DNA of 64,000 bases, taken from NCBI RefSeq assembly GCF_003815975.1, contig NZ_CP033932.1, forward strand, positions 4,631,501 to 4,695,500, given 5' to 3'. Positions 8,941 through 17,062 of this stretch are shown one piece after another. Numbering within the stretch: position 1 is the stretch's first letter; every line of letters starts with the position of its first letter. The position numbers and the translations under genes were made by a program. The notes below the pieces were generated by a model, which searched no databases, was not told the DNA's origin, and saw only the letters and a list, made by a program, of their open reading frames with translations. This DNA is from Chryseobacterium bernardetii (GTDB taxonomy: Bacteria; Bacteroidota; Bacteroidia; Flavobacteriales; Weeksellaceae).

Positions 8941-11444
8941 CAGTTTTTCTGTGCGGATAAAAAGTTAAAAAATAAACGTGCCGCCCCAACATTTCCCGCA
9001 GGCAGCTGCCTGAAAAATGCCAACGGGGTATAAATAAAATTACCTTTCCCGTATTTGGCATATAAAGTGGATCCTTTCAGCGGCTCTTCATCCGTATCAT
9101 GCATTTCAAAAAGCGGTTCATACGCTGTATCCCATTGGGCAGGGAAATAGGCACCACGCTCCTGTACCCAGCCTTTGAAATCATCCGCAGTAATTTTGTT
9201 CGGGAAGTTCAGTAATTTATGATTGGGATTTAAAAATGTAACCGCAGCATTTTCTTCAGTAACGCGTTTATTGGCAATACTGAAATTATACATTCCCAAT
9301 TGGTCAACGGTAGTATCCTGATTGGTATTGTACTGCATCACCAGATTACCTCCTGCTTTCACATAAGACCATAAAAAAGGCATCCAACGACCTAACTTTT
9401 TCTCTGTATTATTGGCACGAACACCAAGCACGATAGCATCATATTGCAACAGTTTGTTTTGAGTACCATTCTCCCCGGATTCATCTATGCTGCCATAAAA
9501 ATCTCCGTCTTTCAAAACATCTACCTGAACGCCTGCAATGCGCAGGAATTCAGGAATAAAATCTCCTGCACCTTCTATATATCCAACTTTTTTAACCTTC
9601 GCCTGAATATCCCCTTTCATTACGGTTACCGTGGCAGGGGTGAAATATTGTAAGGAAGGTAAATGCGGATACTGGATTAATACTTGCTTCTTATTATAAA
9701 TTACTCCATCTGCAACAAAATTGGCATCCAATTGCAAACGGGATGAGTTTATTGAGGCAAGCTTAGTTTTTGGAATAATATAATCAATGGTAAAATCTTT
9801 TCCATTGAACGAATTGACATCAGTGCCTCCTACCCTTTCTCCGTTATACATAAGGTTCAGAACACCTTTATTGAACTGTTTGCTGGAATTAACCTTAAGA
9901 TTTAAGCTCAGATGTAAATCTTCATTTTCTTTAACCAGATAAAGCGGTTGCGTGAATTTCAGTTCCAAAGCAGGAACAATACGCAAGGCCTCAACCACAT
10001 CACCGCGCACCGGATCTAATTTCTTGAATGATAAAGGAAGCTTAACCTGAAACTTTTCCGTACCGATTTTTAAACCAACCCAAACATTCAGTGGGGATTC
10101 TGCCTCAGGCAAACCGATTAGAGTTTTATCCGGAACAGAGAAAGTAGCTGCGTTCACAGGTGGTTTTGCCAGCCAGTAAGGTTCTGTAAGGGCTGCCTCC
10201 GTAGGAATCTGAATGTCATGCTGAATGGTAATTAAAGAATCTTTTGATAACACTCTGTTGAAATTTTCTGATTGATTTAACCATTTAACCTCATCTAAAA
10301 CGACAGGATTGGCAGCTCTTGAAATCAGATTTAACCTTAAATTATAATGATCTCCGGCAACCGCTTCAGCCTGATGGGTAACCACCTCACCCATAAACCC
10401 TGCACAACTTAAAATAATGTTGTCAAGAGATTTAATTTTATCCTTTTTCTGGTCTGAATCATTTAGCACCATGACCTTTTTTCGCAAAGCAAGCAATGCA
10501 GGTAAGCTCTGGGCTGGTTCATTAAAATTGAAAGCCGAAATGATTTTATCCAATGCCTGGTCGATATCAGCATTTCCCTGTGAAGTCCATGTTTTAACCA
10601 CTCCGTCAAAAAGTGTTGTTTTTGCAGGCTCACCGGCAACATGGGCAAAATATTCTGTTCTGATGCCGGCTACAGACTGTGTTCCTGCACCCTGGCTTTT
10701 ATGCAAACTCCTGCTTAATCCTGCCAGTTCACCATAGCCCATCCCCAGTTGCGCATCATATTGTCCAACGGTAACTTTCAGCTGATTTTCAGCAGTTGTA
10801 TTAACCCCACCAAAGCGGAAAGTATTCCATAATACACGTTTTGGCTGCCATACATTAACATATTTCAGTTGATCCGGGAAAGCGGTTTTATCTCCTGCCA
10901 GCTTAAAAGCTTTTTCCGCAATCACCGCTGAAGCCGCATGCTGCCCGTGGCCTGCCGCAGCATTAGGAGGAAAACGGCAGATGATAACATCCGGACGGAA
11001 TTGACGGATTACCCAAACCACATCCGCTGTAATGCTGTCTGCATTCCATTGTTTAAAGGTATCTGTCGTGTTTTTGGAAAACCCGAAATCAATTGCACGG
11101 GTAAAAAACTGTTGGGCACCGTCTAATTTTCTTGCCTCCAAAAGCTCATGTGTTCTAATTAAGCCCAATGCAGCACCCTGCTCTGTACCTAATAAGTTCT
11201 GACCACCATCACCTCTGGTTAAAGACAGATAGCCTGTTTCTACATTCTGTTCGTTGATTAACCAGGAGAGCAATCCCGTATTTTCATCATCGGGATGGGC
11301 CGCAAGGTATAAAACTTTAGGAAGATGTTTAAGCGTTTTGAGTTCGCGGTAAATTTCAGATGATTTGGAAGGCCGGACCTGCTGGGCCGAACAAAAAACC
11401 GTATAAAAGCCAAGAATAAATACAGTGCTTACTTTTTTGAACAT
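8940..11444 (-). CDS. PIG-L (LmbE-like) family deacetylase with large C-terminal region
   Basis: I prefer ATG at 11442-11444 to the upstream ATG at 11480, because it gives a signal peptide (MFKKVSTVFILGFYTVFCSAQ). The 834-residue protein then carries a PIG-L zinc deacetylase domain: AAHPDDEN (metal-binding His-Asp-Asp), SLTRGDGGQN, RTHELLEARKLDGA and a later HGQHAAS motif. The remaining 500 residues look like beta-sandwich and a glutamine-amidotransferase-like (ThuA-type) region. Family members remove N-acetyl groups from amino-sugar conjugates; export to the periplasm suggests it works on external substrates then imported by the downstream symporter. Substrate unknown. Confidence 0.88.
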   Translation of the reverse strand: MFKKVSTVFILGFYTVFCSAQQVRPSKSSEIYRELKTLKHLPKVLYLAAHPDDENTGLLSWLINEQNVETGYLSLTRGDGGQNLLGTEQGAALGLIRTHELLEARKLDGAQQFFTRAIDFGFSKNTTDTFKQWNADSITADVVWVIRQFRPDVIICRFPPNAAAGHGQHAASAVIAEKAFKLAGDKTAFPDQLKYVNVWQPKRVLWNTFRFGGVNTTAENQLKVTVGQYDAQLGMGYGELAGLSRSLHKSQGAGTQSVAGIRTEYFAHVAGEPAKTTLFDGVVKTWTSQGNADIDQALDKIISAFNFNEPAQSLPALLALRKKVMVLNDSDQKKDKIKSLDNIILSCAGFMGEVVTHQAEAVAGDHYNLRLNLISRAANPVVLDEVKWLNQSENFNRVLSKDSLITIQHDIQIPTEAALTEPYWLAKPPVNAATFSVPDKTLIGLPEAESPLNVWVGLKIGTEKFQVKLPLSFKKLDPVRGDVVEALRIVPALELKFTQPLYLVKENEDLHLSLNLKVNSSKQFNKGVLNLMYNGERVGGTDVNSFNGKDFTIDYIIPKTKLASINSSRLQLDANFVADGVIYNKKQVLIQYPHLPSLQYFTPATVTVMKGDIQAKVKKVGYIEGAGDFIPEFLRIAGVQVDVLKDGDFYGSIDESGENGTQNKLLQYDAIVLGVRANNTEKKLGRWMPFLWSYVKAGGNLVMQYNTNQDTTVDQLGMYNFSIANKRVTEENAAVTFLNPNHKLLNFPNKITADDFKGWVQERGAYFPAQWDTAYEPLFEMHDTDEEPLKGSTLYAKYGKGNFIYTPLAFFRQLPAGNVGAARLFFNFLSAQKN

Positions 11445-11546
11445 TTGAATTTGCTTTGCAGGCAAATATAAGTAAATCATCTTTCTTTCAACCTCTCAAA
11501 AAAGCACTTAGCAAATTCAAAAACATTAAGAGGGGTCTTACCATAC

Positions 11547-12317
11547 TTAAAAATTGAAAACTAATCCCACTCCACTGTTCTTAGGTTGTAAAACAGGATA
11601 AATAAAAGCAATACTTTTGGAATCTTTTTTATTAAGCATTTTATTGATTGTAGGAAATAACCAATAAGCTATTTCCGTACTCAGAATCCCAAATCCTGCT
11701 CCCCCTATAATGTCTCCAAGCCAATGCTTGTCATTCAACATCCTGTAAACCCCTGTAAAAATGGCAATCGGATAGCCTGAAATAGCAAGCCAAAAATTCT
11801 CATCCTTATACTCCCGGAAAAGAAACTGAGCCGATGAAAAAGCCGTTGCTGTATGCCCTGAGGGAAAAGACAGGGAGTTGGAACCATCCGGACGCTCTTC
11901 TTTCACCAGGTATTTCAGAGGCATAACAAAAGCAGCAGACAACAACTGGGAAGTTCCATAAATGATAGTTCTTTCTTTAAAATTATGCTTTCCTTTAATC
12001 CCCGCAAGGTTATATCCATAAACCATTACGGCAGGTAAATACTGGGTATAATTGTCCAGCTTAATTTTACTTGGCTGATGTTCTCCTATCTCGTATTTTG
12101 TAGACCTGTTAAGATCTTTGAGAGCACCAGAAGTTAAACTTACCACACCATATCCGATAAAAACTGTCGGAACAATCAGTTTTTTGTAATTCGGCTTATA
12201 AATACTGCTGCTATATACAGAATCCTGACGTGCAGACACCGAAGAATCGGCCTTAATCTGTCCATAAAAAATAGCCGGAAAGAATAAAGTAATCAAAACC
12301 AGTGATAACCGTTTCAT
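11547..12317 (-). CDS. PAP2 superfamily phosphatase, secreted/membrane
   Basis: ATG at 12315-12317 gives a 256-residue protein with a signal peptide (LVLITLFFPAIFYGQ). All three PAP2 phosphatase motifs are present: KEERP, SFPSGHTATAF, and R-x5-H-x3-D in RMLNDKHWLGD. The fold faces the periplasm and acts on lipid phosphates such as phosphatidic acid or undecaprenyl pyrophosphate. An in-frame extension of 90 codons reaches 12587 without a stop, but it has no signal peptide and precedes the obvious one, so I reject it as part of this protein. It is not clearly in an operon with the PIG-L gene 102 bp downstream. Confidence 0.88.
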   Translation of the reverse strand: MKRLSLVLITLFFPAIFYGQIKADSSVSARQDSVYSSSIYKPNYKKLIVPTVFIGYGVVSLTSGALKDLNRSTKYEIGEHQPSKIKLDNYTQYLPAVMVYGYNLAGIKGKHNFKERTIIYGTSQLLSAAFVMPLKYLVKEERPDGSNSLSFPSGHTATAFSSAQFLFREYKDENFWLAISGYPIAIFTGVYRMLNDKHWLGDIIGGAGFGILSTEIAYWLFPTINKMLNKKDSKSIAFIYPVLQPKNSGVGLVFNF

Positions 12318-12881
12318 AAATATTTTTTGAATTTTAAACTTAAGTGAAATAATATCTGACTTCATTCCTAAATATTGCTGATAAGGAGCAAAATATTCAG
12401 TTATCTGAATTTTATGTTTTCCGTACAACTCTGAGACAAGATAATGTTGACAGTTGAAATCTTTTTCCACAATTATATCACCGGAAACGGTTATCATTTC
12501 CCCTGACTGTATCAAAGATTGGGAATAATCATTCAGACATTGATACATTCCGATATTTCCCAGATGTTTCCAATAATTCATTTTCAAAATTTGTATTAAA
12601 TATCAAAAATATACTGTTCACAAATAAAATTGAGTGACCTATATCCTTTTTTAATTTGATTTAGATCATGTTTTGCTCAGCATAAATATTTTAGTTTTAC
12701 ACAAAACATAATTTTGGATTTAATGAAAATACTATCTACCTGTTTCTGCTGTATAAAGCAGCCAGCAGACAAATGAATTCATGAGAAACTTCTGTTTCAG
12801 AACAGATTTTATGAAATTCACCGCAAGCACATGGAATAGATAAATATGCTGATATTTTTTATACTTTTCAAAAAATAAATA
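12318..12881. other. Intergenic region between PAP2 and VOC genes
   Basis: This 564-bp stretch separates divergent genes. The part to 12587 is an open frame on the minus strand in phase with PAP2, with protein-like composition but no recognisable family; it may be a remnant. A TAATTTTG -7-like element lies at 12709-12716 on the plus strand. A 17-codon Cys-containing ORF starts at 12724 (MKILSTCFCCIKQ), without other support. Confidence 0.4.
12709..12716 (+). promoter_or_regulatory. Possible -7 promoter element for the VOC gene
   Basis: TAATTTTG matches the Bacteroidetes -7 consensus TAnnTTTG. No clear TTG -33 element is seen at the expected distance, and the next confident start (12882) is about 165 bp away, so the call is weak. 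Confidence 0.35.
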
Positions 12882-13271
12882 ATGAAAACAAATTTAGGCC
12901 GGGTTATCATACTCGTTAAAGACTATGATGAGGCATACAGATTCTATCAGCAAAACTTTTTCTGTGAAAAGTTGTTTGATATGAAAGTATCCGAAAGCCA
13001 AAGATTCCTTCATATACGTTTCTGTTCGGATGACCACTCAGGTATTTGGTTCCTGAAAGCTGAAACGGCAGAACAGGAAAATATGGTAGGCAGACAAACT
13101 GCGGGACAGCCTACATTGGTAATATATACAGATGACTGCAACGGACTTTACACCCATGTTCAAAACAACGGAGTGAAAATTATTGAACCTATTGTGATTT
13201 CTGACAGCAGTAATTATTTTCATTGTGCTGATCTTTATGGTAACAGGATTACGGTTGTTCAATTAAAATAG
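12882..13271 (+). CDS. VOC (glyoxalase/bleomycin-resistance fold) family protein
   Basis: The 129-residue protein is a single VOC domain of two beta-alpha-beta-beta-beta units. It starts VIILVKDYDEAYRFYQQNFFCE, the typical opening strand-helix, and ends with DLYGNRITVVQLK, the usual Glu/Asp-Pro-Gly-Asn-type closing strand. No signal peptide is present, so it is cytosolic. Members bind a metal and act on or sequester small molecules, but nothing here fixes the substrate. It stands alone between the PAP2 gene and the iron-related cluster. Confidence 0.82.
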   Translation: MKTNLGRVIILVKDYDEAYRFYQQNFFCEKLFDMKVSESQRFLHIRFCSDDHSGIWFLKAETAEQENMVGRQTAGQPTLVIYTDDCNGLYTHVQNNGVKIIEPIVISDSSNYFHCADLYGNRITVVQLK

Positions 13272-13377
13272 CCTGATTGTCGAGAAACAAAGTCCCAGTT
13301 CATTCGTATTTCATGTCTCCGTTACACTCAGAAGGATCATCTTTAGGAAAAATTTAGATTTCACTAAGGAGGTATTA

Positions 13378-13401
13378 ATGCTTGAAAGATCAAATTTGTA
13401 A
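13378..13401 (+). CDS. Possible 7-residue leader peptide with perfect Shine-Dalgarno
   Basis: AAGGAGG at 13366-13372, a perfect Shine-Dalgarno that is unusual in flavobacteria, is followed at good spacing by ATG and six further codons (MLERSNL) then TAA, ending 8 bp before the start of the DUF2231 gene. It could be a coupled leader peptide, or the strong site could belong to a re-initiation arrangement. It may equally be chance. Confidence 0.25.
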   Translation: MLERSNL

Positions 13402-13409
13402 AAAAAGTT

Positions 13410-13868
13410 ATGATTTCTCAGACCCATTTACACGCAATGATTATTCATTTTCCTATAGCACTTCTAATGGTCGGCTTTTTATCAGAATTGGTTTCCTTGT
13501 TCCAAAAGAGAATATTTTTCAGAACGGCTGCATTTTATTTATTACTGTTAGGTACGTTTGGAACCATCTTCTCATATATTTCAGGAAATGCAGCAGGAAG
13601 CGGCATACAAGAAGGTACTTTAGGTAAAATAATCCATTTACATAAACAAGCAGCAACCTTTGCTTTATGGCTATCCGTAATTACAGCAATGGTTTACATT
13701 GTAATATTTACTTCGGGCCAGGATAATAAATGGATAAAGGTGGTCATTTTTATTCTTTTTGCAGCAACCGTTGCTGCCATTGCCAGAACAGGATACTGGG
13801 GCGGACAGTTGGTTTATAAACATGGAGCAGGCATAGAACTGGGATTACCAGGCCTGAACGAAAACTAA
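13410..13868 (+). CDS. DUF2231-like four-TM membrane protein (first of two)
   Basis: The 152-residue protein has four hydrophobic helices. It begins HLHAMIIHFPIALLMVG; the conserved His residues before and in the first helix, SGNAAGSG after the second and KIIHLHKQAATFAL before the third are the DUF2231 pattern, where paired His residues may bind haem or metal. The C-terminus is a soluble stretch rich in Gly (YWGGQLVYKHGAG). It precedes the response regulator by 23 bp and so probably starts the operon. A distant paralogue at 18211 closes the same cluster. Redox or metal role is inferred. Confidence 0.8.
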   Translation: MISQTHLHAMIIHFPIALLMVGFLSELVSLFQKRIFFRTAAFYLLLLGTFGTIFSYISGNAAGSGIQEGTLGKIIHLHKQAATFALWLSVITAMVYIVIFTSGQDNKWIKVVIFILFAATVAAIARTGYWGGQLVYKHGAGIELGLPGLNEN

Positions 13869-13891
13869 TATGCATTGATAATAAAAAACAC

Positions 13892-14578
13892 ATGAGAGTA
13901 TTACTGGTAGAAGATGAAATTTCTATTTCCGGCTTCCTTAAAGAAGGCCTGGAAGAGGAGGGTTTTGCTGTAGACACTGCAGATAATGGGAAAAAAGGTC
14001 TGGAAATGGCACTGGACTATCTTAATGAATATGACATCATTCTGCTTGACTGGATGGTTCCCGGCATGAGTGGCATAGAAATCTGCAGAGCTATAAGGAA
14101 AGAAAATAAAGAGATCCCTATTATTTTTTTAACGGCAAAAGATACTGTTGATGATACTGTTTTTGCGCTTGAAACCGGAGCCAACGATTACCTTAAAAAG
14201 CCTTTTGCTTTTGAAGAGCTTCTTGCCAGAATGAGGGTTCTGCTCAGAAACAAAAAAGGAGAAGGTACCATCTTTGAGGCAGGCAATATACGGATGGATA
14301 TTGAAGCCCATAGTGTTACTAAAAATAATATTCCTGTTGCACTCACCCAGAAAGAATTTGCATTGCTGGAATATCTGCTGCGCAATAAAGGAAAAGTATG
14401 CAGACGCTCGCGCATTATTGAAAAAATATGGGATGTTCATTTTGATAAAGATACTGCTGTGATTGATGTTTTCGTTAATGTTCTCAGAAAAAAACTGGAT
14501 GATAAAAACCATCAGTCCTTTCTGGAAACAATCCGCGGTGTAGGATATAGAATTAACGATCATGAAACTGAGCTTTAA
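13892..14578 (+). CDS. OmpR/PhoB-family response regulator
   Basis: The 228-residue protein has a receiver domain (acidic pocket EDE at 7-9, phospho-acceptor D53 in LLDWMVPG, switch Thr81 in FLTAKD, Lys103 in LKKPF) and a C-terminal winged helix (LTQKEFALLEYLLRNKGKV, DVFVNVLRKKL, RGVGYRI). Its last 17 bp overlap the start of the histidine kinase, so the pair is co-translated. Neighbouring ferritin-like and iron-transport genes suggest it senses metal or oxidative stress, though no binding sites could be assigned. Confidence 0.95.
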   Translation: MRVLLVEDEISISGFLKEGLEEEGFAVDTADNGKKGLEMALDYLNEYDIILLDWMVPGMSGIEICRAIRKENKEIPIIFLTAKDTVDDTVFALETGANDYLKKPFAFEELLARMRVLLRNKKGEGTIFEAGNIRMDIEAHSVTKNNIPVALTQKEFALLEYLLRNKGKVCRRSRIIEKIWDVHFDKDTAVIDVFVNVLRKKLDDKNHQSFLETIRGVGYRINDHETEL

Positions 14579-15938
14579 AAAAAGAATTGCCACGTACAAC
14601 TTACTGGCTACAGCAATTTTAATTGCCGTTTCATTCATCATGATCTATACTGTGGTTTACTATACTTCTTACCAGCATCTGGATAGTGATATCTCAACAG
14701 AAAAAAAAGAAATCTTTAAAAACCTGAATATTAGCGGAGACAGTATTGCTATGAACAAAATGGAAGAATGGGAAGAAGCTGAGCATAAACAGCTGGAAGC
14801 CAATCCCGTTTTTATCCAGATTGTTGATATGAATGGTAAAACAATTTTTCAATCAGCTAATTTACAACGTAATATTTTCCTGTTTAATCCCAATGCCCGG
14901 AAAATACTATTTTTCAACTCCACCGTCAGCAATCAAAAAATAAGACAGGGTCAGTTTCCTGTTTATAATGATAAGGATAAAATTATCGGCCAATTAACGA
15001 TAGGAATTTCCAGACAGGAGTCCCATAATGTACTGCACAATTTATTCATTGTATTATGTGTGGTTTTCATCACCATTGTATCAGTATTATATTTCATAAT
15101 GTACTTTGTGGCATCCAGGGCCATTGCTCCTATCCAGGGATTAATAAATTCAGCATCACAGATTACCTATACAAACCTTGATTCAAGACTGCCTCTACCT
15201 GATAATAAAGATGAGATCTTCCGGCTGGCGGCTACAATTAATGAACTGCTCCACAGACTTGAGGTCAGCTTTCTCCAGCAAAAACAGTTCATTTCTGATG
15301 CTTCCCACGAAATGCAGACTCCTCTGGCTGCAATTAAGGGGACCATGGAAGTCCTTCTGAGAAAACCAAGAACACAGCAATATTATGAAGATAAAGCCAG
15401 AGAAGTATTGATTCAGACAGACCGGTTATCCTTACTTTATGATCAGTTACTGCAGCTGGCACGCCTGGAATCTAATATTCTTACAGTTCACAAAAAAGAC
15501 ATTTTGCTCTTCAGCCTTATCGGAAAGATAGAAAGTTCCTATACTTCTGCTATTGATGAAAAGAGCATTAAATTTCATAATAACATTCCTAAAGATTTCT
15601 CTGTAAAGGCAGATGAAATGATGCTGGAAAGAATATTGGATAATCTTATCGCAAATGCCGTAAAATATAATGTAGCAAACGGAACGGTCTCCTGCAGCTG
15701 GGATGCGTCTACCCATTCAATTCTCATTGAAGATACCGGAATCGGGATCAGCAAAGACCAATTGCCTTTTTTGTTCAATCCATTTTACAGGGCAGATGAC
15801 TCCAGAAGCACCCAAATTCCCGGAAGCGGCTTAGGATTATCCATTGTAAAGCGGTTATGCGGTTTGCAAAATATAGATATTACTGTAGAAAGTACAAAAG
15901 GAAAAGGAACTGCCTTCAGGCTTCACTTCATTTCGTGA
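14562..15938 (+). CDS. Membrane sensor histidine kinase with HAMP domain
   Basis: The 458-residue kinase has two TM helices (about 12-32 and 160-183) framing a periplasmic sensor region of about 125 residues, then HAMP, then a dimerisation domain with the H-box SDASHEMQTPLAAIKG (phospho-His near 249). The catalytic domain shows N-box LDNLIANAVKYN, G1 IEDTGIGIS, F-box PFYRAD and G2 GSGLGLSIVKRL. It is the cognate partner of the overlapping response regulator. The periplasmic domain has no recognised fold, so the signal is unknown. Confidence 0.95.
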   Translation: MKLSFKKRIATYNLLATAILIAVSFIMIYTVVYYTSYQHLDSDISTEKKEIFKNLNISGDSIAMNKMEEWEEAEHKQLEANPVFIQIVDMNGKTIFQSANLQRNIFLFNPNARKILFFNSTVSNQKIRQGQFPVYNDKDKIIGQLTIGISRQESHNVLHNLFIVLCVVFITIVSVLYFIMYFVASRAIAPIQGLINSASQITYTNLDSRLPLPDNKDEIFRLAATINELLHRLEVSFLQQKQFISDASHEMQTPLAAIKGTMEVLLRKPRTQQYYEDKAREVLIQTDRLSLLYDQLLQLARLESNILTVHKKDILLFSLIGKIESSYTSAIDEKSIKFHNNIPKDFSVKADEMMLERILDNLIANAVKYNVANGTVSCSWDASTHSILIEDTGIGISKDQLPFLFNPFYRADDSRSTQIPGSGLGLSIVKRLCGLQNIDITVESTKGKGTAFRLHFIS

Positions 15939-16028
15939 AATTTTAGAAAATCTTTAGAAAACACAAAGACAAATAAAAGACAGGCAGATGCACCTTTGTA
16001 TCAGAATTAACAATAAAATTTTTTAAAG

Positions 16029-16289
16029 ATGAAAACAAAAATTGTGATCAATGGATTATTAGCCTTAACTTTAAGTACTGCATTATTCTCTTGTAATAAA
16101 AAAGAGGCAGCATCCCAGGAAAAAGCTGAAAATGAAGCTAAAGTTACTCAGAAGGATACTTTAATTTCTCCTAAAAAAGAAGAATCCGAAGCGAAAGAAA
16201 TGGATGAGAAAAAGGAAAAAAACGAGCAGGGAGAAAAAAATGAAAAGAAAGAGAAGAATGAAAAGAATGAAAAAGAAGAAAATGAGTAA
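16029..16289 (+). CDS. Small Lys/Glu-rich lipoprotein
   Basis: The 86-residue protein has a lipoprotein signal (ALTLSTALFSCNKKE; lipid-Cys near residue 22) and then almost only charged residues. The last 30 residues are an imperfect repeat of KNEKKE units, presumably a disordered or helical surface tail. It lies 21 bp before the rubrerythrin-like lipoprotein and 90 bp after the kinase. No family recognised. The low-complexity tail may bind metal or act as a spacer; both are guesses. Confidence 0.7.
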   Translation: MKTKIVINGLLALTLSTALFSCNKKEAASQEKAENEAKVTQKDTLISPKKEESEAKEMDEKKEKNEQGEKNEKKEKNEKNEKEENE

Positions 16290-16310
16290 CTAATTATAAA
16301 TCAACAGAAA

Positions 16311-16988
16311 ATGAAAGGGCAATTATTGGCAGTATTGGTTATGAGTAGTTTGGCTTTATCTTCCTGTAAAGATAATAAAGACGTAATGAAGTTACCAGCT
16401 GCAAAAGAAACAAGAGCGGGAAATGATAAAGGTTCTAAGGCAAAAACAATTGAAGATATGCAGGCAGCCTTCAATGGAGAGTCAAATGCTTCCGCCAGAT
16501 ATGCCGCTTTTTCAAAAAAAGCATCAGAAGAAGGTTACAAAGAAATTGCAATGCTGTTTAAAGCTGCATCTTTGTCGGAAAAAATACATGCCGAAAACCA
16601 TAAAGAGGTTTTAAAAGAAATGGGCGTTGAGGTAAAGCCGGCTGTTATAGATGTGAAAGTAAATTCAACCAGGGAAAATCTTGAATTTGCAGCAAAAGGA
16701 GAAGCTTATGAAGTAGCGGAAATGTATCCGAAATTCCTTAAAGATGCTGATGACAGCGGCAGCCAACTCGCTTTGATAAGCCTGAACTATGCCTATAATA
16801 CAGAAAAAAAACACAAAATACTATATGAAAAAGCATTGGCAGCGCTGGCAGGCAATACTGTAAATTCCTTGCCAAAAACTTATTTTGTTTGCCCAACCTG
16901 TGGCAATACTTATGAGAACGCAGCTCCAAAACGCTGCAGTATTTCGATGACAAGCGGTGAAAAGTTTATAAAGGTCGATACACTATAA
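16311..16988 (+). CDS. Rubrerythrin-like ferritin-fold lipoprotein with degraded rubredoxin knuckle
   Basis: The 225-residue protein begins with a lipoprotein signal (SLALSSCKD). Residues 45-185 are a rubrerythrin-type four-helix domain with the diiron ligand pattern (FNGESNASARY, LSEKIHAENH, GEAYEVAEMYPKF, NTEKKHKILYE). The C-terminus is a rubredoxin-like knuckle, FVCPTCGNTYENAAPKRC, but the expected second CxxC is CSIS: the fourth Cys is replaced by Ser. It would act as a peroxide-reducing or iron-binding protein on the periplasmic side. The context with an MbfA-like transporter supports iron detoxification. Confidence 0.87.
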   Translation: MKGQLLAVLVMSSLALSSCKDNKDVMKLPAAKETRAGNDKGSKAKTIEDMQAAFNGESNASARYAAFSKKASEEGYKEIAMLFKAASLSEKIHAENHKEVLKEMGVEVKPAVIDVKVNSTRENLEFAAKGEAYEVAEMYPKFLKDADDSGSQLALISLNYAYNTEKKHKILYEKALAALAGNTVNSLPKTYFVCPTCGNTYENAAPKRCSISMTSGEKFIKVDTL

Positions 16989-17062
16989 TTCGTTTTGACA
17001 CTGATTAAAGTAAAAGGTAAATCCGGATCCGCAGCCAGATAAGACACATTAAATTATTCCCT

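Noticed and set aside
14129..14641. 170-codon open frame opposite the response regulator
   Set aside because: The opposite strand encodes a full receiver and winged-helix protein, so this is a shadow.
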